Made by a program: the position numbers and the translations under genes. From positions 1 through 35,984 of the forward strand of contig JBFLYC010000034.1 in assembly GCA_040756735.1 (NCBI GenBank): a stretch of DNA of 35,984 nt, written 5' to 3'. The stretch is from JBFLYC01 sp040756735 (GTDB lineage: Bacteria; Bacillota; DSM-16504; Desulfitibacterales; Desulfitibacteraceae). Shown here one piece after another: positions 33,338-35,984 of this stretch. The notes below the pieces were generated by a model, which searched no databases, was not told the DNA's origin, and was given only the letters and a program-made list of their open reading frames with translations. Positions within the stretch are counted from its first letter, which is position 1. Each line of letters starts with the position of its first letter.

Positions 33338-34195
33338 TCAGGAACACTCTTCCTCAAGTTTTTTTTCCTGATTGAGCAGCGCCAAGAGTTCATCCACAGC
33401 TTCACCCATGGTCCAAGGCATTTTGACATTATAGCCCCTTTTCCTTAAATGCAAAAATAATTCCGTCAAGAGAGGCGGCTCAATGTTTGCCATTTTGATA
33501 GCTTCCAAGTGACAAAATACTTCCTCAGGGGTTCCCCTGTTGATAATCTTACCGTCAGAAATAACATAAATAATATCGGCAATTGATGGAACAAGATTGA
33601 TGTTGTGGGTAGTCAAGATCATGGTGATGCCATGCTCCCTGTTAAGATGGTTGAGCAGATCCACCATCTCATACTTAGACTTTGGGTCTAAAAAATCAAA
33701 GGGTTCATCCATAATCAACAGCTTTGGCAGCCTAACGATGGCGCCTGCCAACCCCACCTTTTTCTTTTGGCCGCCGCTTAGATAATGGGGAATCTTCTCC
33801 AGAAGGTTTTCAATGCCCAGCTTTTCAGCCACCAAATGCACCCTCTGTTCAATTTCATCCCTGGGCAGCCTTTCATTTCTTAATGTGAATGCAATATCAT
33901 CGTATACTCGCGGTCCAATAATCTGTTCATCTACATTCTGAAACACTACACCTATCTTTTTACGGATTTCACTAAAATTTTTATCCGGCCGCATACCCAT
34001 GACTTCCACAGTACCCTCTGTGGGAGAAAGCAATCCCAATATATGTGACAGCAAGGTGGTTTTTCCGGCGCCATTTGAACCAAGAACCACTGCTCTTTGA
34101 CCTTCATGAACAACAAAATCAAGACCACACAGATTCACCTGGGTTCTATCTGGATAAGTGTGTTTTAAGCAATGTACTTTCACTAAAGGTTCCAT
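33338..34195 (-). CDS. cbiO: ECF transporter ATPase (CbiO)
   Basis: This 285-aa ATPase has Walker A GSNGAGKTT (39-47), Q-loop VFQNVDEQIIGPRVYDDIAF (the CbiO-typical Q-loop), signature LSGGQKKKVGLA (139-150) and Walker B KLLIMDEP followed by FDFLDP. It powers the cobalt/nickel-type ECF importer with the two genes upstream. Its ATG overlaps the cbiQ end by 13 nt. No second ATPase is present, so it should act as a homodimer. Confidence 0.92.
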   Translation of the reverse strand: MEPLVKVHCLKHTYPDRTQVNLCGLDFVVHEGQRAVVLGSNGAGKTTLLSHILGLLSPTEGTVEVMGMRPDKNFSEIRKKIGVVFQNVDEQIIGPRVYDDIAFTLRNERLPRDEIEQRVHLVAEKLGIENLLEKIPHYLSGGQKKKVGLAGAIVRLPKLLIMDEPFDFLDPKSKYEMVDLLNHLNREHGITMILTTHNINLVPSIADIIYVISDGKIINRGTPEEVFCHLEAIKMANIEPPLLTELFLHLRKRGYNVKMPWTMGEAVDELLALLNQEKKLEEECS

Positions 34196-34896
34196 GGCAT
34201 AACAGCTCCTAGTAGCATTGCTGCTGCAAGCCCGATCACAATTATATCAGACCTGCTTAACGGCCAAATATCAGTCTCCAGGGGAATAAATGAGTCATAA
34301 CCCCTTAATCTATAAACTTGATACATTCTTTCCCCCATGGCAAAGGAATGCAGTATTAATACACCTAACATTTTTGCCGCATTTGTGAGATTTAGCAGTA
34401 AGGCTGAGGGGCTATATCCGCCCCTTAGCCTTACTATTTTAATCAAGTTTCCTGCCCTGTCAAGTATAATGAATAGTGAGCGATATGTAAACAAAAAGAC
34501 ATCAGTTAAAAGGCCTGGCATGAAAAGAGCAAGGAAGGAAAACAGATCGGTGTAGGGAGTTGTGGCCAGCAAAAAAATCATGCACAAGGCCGCGCCAACG
34601 GCCTTGAATATAATGGTCAAACCTACAATCCACTCACCCTGGCTCAATATCAACGCAAAGAGCATGCTGAAAAAAGCAGGGTATAAAGCCAGGTGACCAA
34701 TTCTGCCCAGGGGGATGCCTGCCAGGATATAGAGGCTGACCATTACAGCCAAAAGTATACCCAACTTAATAATATCATGGGATAGGATAAAAGAAGCTAT
34801 TATCAATACCGCAAAAATAACCTTGGATACGGACTTTGCTTTGTGAAATATACTCTTGCCATTAATGGATAAATAATCAAGATCCGCTAAATGCAT
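34183..34896 (-). CDS. cbiQ: ECF transporter transmembrane subunit (CbiQ)
   Basis: This 237-aa membrane protein has about five to six helices and two short Arg-containing coupling motifs (VRLRGGYS and YRLRGYDS) that dock the ATPase dimer, the hallmark of CbiQ/EcfT. GGGGGAG lies close upstream of its ATG. It lies between cbiM and cbiO in the usual order. Confidence 0.9.
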   Translation of the reverse strand: MHLADLDYLSINGKSIFHKAKSVSKVIFAVLIIASFILSHDIIKLGILLAVMVSLYILAGIPLGRIGHLALYPAFFSMLFALILSQGEWIVGLTIIFKAVGAALCMIFLLATTPYTDLFSFLALFMPGLLTDVFLFTYRSLFIILDRAGNLIKIVRLRGGYSPSALLLNLTNAAKMLGVLILHSFAMGERMYQVYRLRGYDSFIPLETDIWPLSRSDIIVIGLAAAMLLGAVMPWNL

Positions 34897-34930
34897 TGAA
34901 TCTCCCCCGTTTATGTCTGTTTAATAGTTG

Positions 34931-35755
34931 CTACTCCTTGAACACACTGTCGGAGGCTGTCGGCAAGAAATCGGGCCTTACTTTGGCAAGATACCTCACG
35001 ATTAAAGCTGTTACTGTGGCCTCCAGGGCAATACCTAGGGATAATATAGCGGCAATGGCACCCCAACCTGTGAAAAATATATAGTTAACTCTGGAAACCG
35101 CCTCAGCAAGCTCGTGTTCGTGGTCATGATGGACATCTACCTCATCACCATGAGCTTCCTCATGAGTCAACTGGCTGTGCTCATCAGAGTTGCTATGACT
35201 GTCGAGATCATTGTGAACATCATGGTCGTCATGGAAAACATGATCATGATGACTATGGGGAAGCGCTTCAGCCAAGCTGACTGTTGTACTTACCACCCCA
35301 ACCATCAAGGTAACAGACAGCGCTAGACCTATGACAACAGCAATAAAAGCAGCAGGAGCAGCACTGAACTTCTCACCAAGCTTTTTAAACAGGTAATATC
35401 CTACCAGAACTTCCGAACCTATAATAAGTGTATTCAACCCTACTACGGTAATTCCTCCATGTCCTACTAAAGCCAGAATAAAATTAACCACAAACACAAT
35501 GATAAAACCCAAACCAGGCCCCAGTAGAATTCCACACAGAACTGCAAGGCTAAAATGCAGGGGAATGAAACCAAGGGGTATGGACATGGACAGCAGCATC
35601 ACGGCCGCCGCAACCCCTGCCAGCGGTATTTTGCTGCGCATGGATTCAACCTGTACCCTTTTTAGCAAAACAAACAGAATGAGAAAGGTTCCCAGGTACC
35701 CTAAAATCCATAGGGGAAATGGAAGGATACCATCGGGAATATGTATATGACTCAT
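34931..35755 (-). CDS. cbiM: Cobalt/nickel ECF substrate-binding protein CbiM with His-rich loop
   Basis: This 274-aa S-component begins MSHIHIPDGILPF, whose N-terminal Met/His residues form the metal site in CbiM/NikM. I chose this ATG (35755, GGAGG about 11 nt upstream) since the longer frame to 35884 has no family match. A loop at about residues 167-215 holds 15 histidines among many acids (HSHHDHVFHDDHDVH...VHHDHEHE). The last helix (NYIFFTGWGAIAAILSLGIALEATV) resembles the extra subunit CbiN/NikN fused at the C-terminus. Metal preference (Co or Ni, less likely Zn) cannot be decided. Confidence 0.9.
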   Translation of the reverse strand: MSHIHIPDGILPFPLWILGYLGTFLILFVLLKRVQVESMRSKIPLAGVAAAVMLLSMSIPLGFIPLHFSLAVLCGILLGPGLGFIIVFVVNFILALVGHGGITVVGLNTLIIGSEVLVGYYLFKKLGEKFSAAPAAFIAVVIGLALSVTLMVGVVSTTVSLAEALPHSHHDHVFHDDHDVHNDLDSHSNSDEHSQLTHEEAHGDEVDVHHDHEHELAEAVSRVNYIFFTGWGAIAAILSLGIALEATVTALIVRYLAKVRPDFLPTASDSVFKE

Positions 35756-35821
35756 TTTTCTACCCGCCTCCTTCGTACCAATTTTTATTAATTTATTTTT
35801 ATATATATGGTTCGAAGCAAA

Positions 35822-35850
35822 ATTATATGCAACTCTGTTGCATTTACACA
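35822..35850 (-). promoter_or_regulatory. cbiM promoter with TGCAAC operator
   Basis: On the minus strand TATAAT (35822-35827) follows a 17-nt spacer that is nearly filled by ATGCAAC-N3-GTTGCAT (35827-35843). The -35 hexamer is weak. An operator between -35 and -10 points to repression. The TGCAA/TTGCA arms resemble the Nur box (TTGCAA-N5-TTGCAA) of Fur-family nickel regulators. Confidence 0.65.
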
Positions 35851-35984
35851 TTCTAATTTTATCATGGAAACGGAAAGTAAACATTAAAAACTAAATATTA
35901 TCAATACCTTAAAGCCGTTTTTCTATGCAAAAAATTTAGCACAAAAAAAGGGAACACCACTCCTTATCTGGAATTGTTAAAGTA

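Noticed and set aside
33220..33429. 69-aa minus-strand ORF overlapping the end of cbiO
   Set aside because: It is an out-of-frame shadow of cbiO with no family features and no ribosome site.
35756..35984. Cobalamin or NiCo riboswitch upstream of cbiM
   Set aside because: The leader is short and AT-rich and lacks the B12-box or the four-way-junction motifs; the protein operator explains regulation.

Overview
The window looks like chromosome of a low-GC, Gram-positive anaerobe of the Clostridia. The evidence is the AT-rich sequence, strong GGAGG-type ribosome sites with frequent GTG and TTG starts, and typical clostridial families (VanW, PduL, DUF2284, DUF3796, TrmB, ROK). I cannot name a species. 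I saw no rRNA, tRNA, CRISPR array, transposase or phage gene.

Layout. 1-5.0 kb: a VanW-type envelope protein, a spermidine-synthase-like methyltransferase-fold protein, and a run of decayed genes (a B3/4-domain gene broken by one in-frame TAG, a GAF fragment, an amidohydrolase remnant and a regulator remnant). 5.2-6.3 kb: a geranylgeranyl-reductase-family flavoprotein. 6.3-8.4 kb: FtsW-like and decarboxylase-like remnants, then divergent trmB and pduL with a long palindrome over the trmB promoter. 8.4-18.3 kb: a minus-strand operon, lacI - M20 amidohydrolase - nucleoside hydrolase - ribokinase - PotABCD-type ABC importer - adenine deaminase. It reads as a scavenging system for purine nucleosides or a derivative: import, optional deacylation, N-glycosidic cleavage, ribose phosphorylation and adenine deamination. 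18.4-20.8 kb: a short antitoxin-like orphan, several hairpins, DUF2284, an aminotransferase remnant, and a small XRE/DUF3796 pair with its own operator array. 20.9-32.5 kb: a second large minus-strand cluster, ROK regulator - TRAP transporter (dctP, dctQ, dctM) - UroD-like - degenerate M24 - UroD-like - iolB - uxaB - uxaA. It appears to import and degrade a sugar acid, ending at 2-keto-3-deoxygluconate. 32.7-35.8 kb: a cobalt/nickel-type ECF transporter (cbiM, cbiQ, cbiO) with a His-rich metal-binding loop, followed by a Fur-family gene. The cbiM promoter carries a TGCAAC-N3-GTTGCA operator.

The two big operons share a design. A local regulator heads each one, and a strong hairpin without a U-tract follows each substrate-binding-protein gene (after potD-like and after dctP), probably setting the expression ratio. 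The most promising undescribed system is the second cluster. It pairs two UroD-type proteins that keep the HxC...C zinc signature of corrinoid-dependent methyltransferases with an M24 'pita-bread' protein that has lost three of five metal ligands, next to a uronate pathway that uses an IolB/KduI-type isomerase where UxaC would be expected. A modified (for example O-methylated) uronic acid is a reasonable but unproven substrate.
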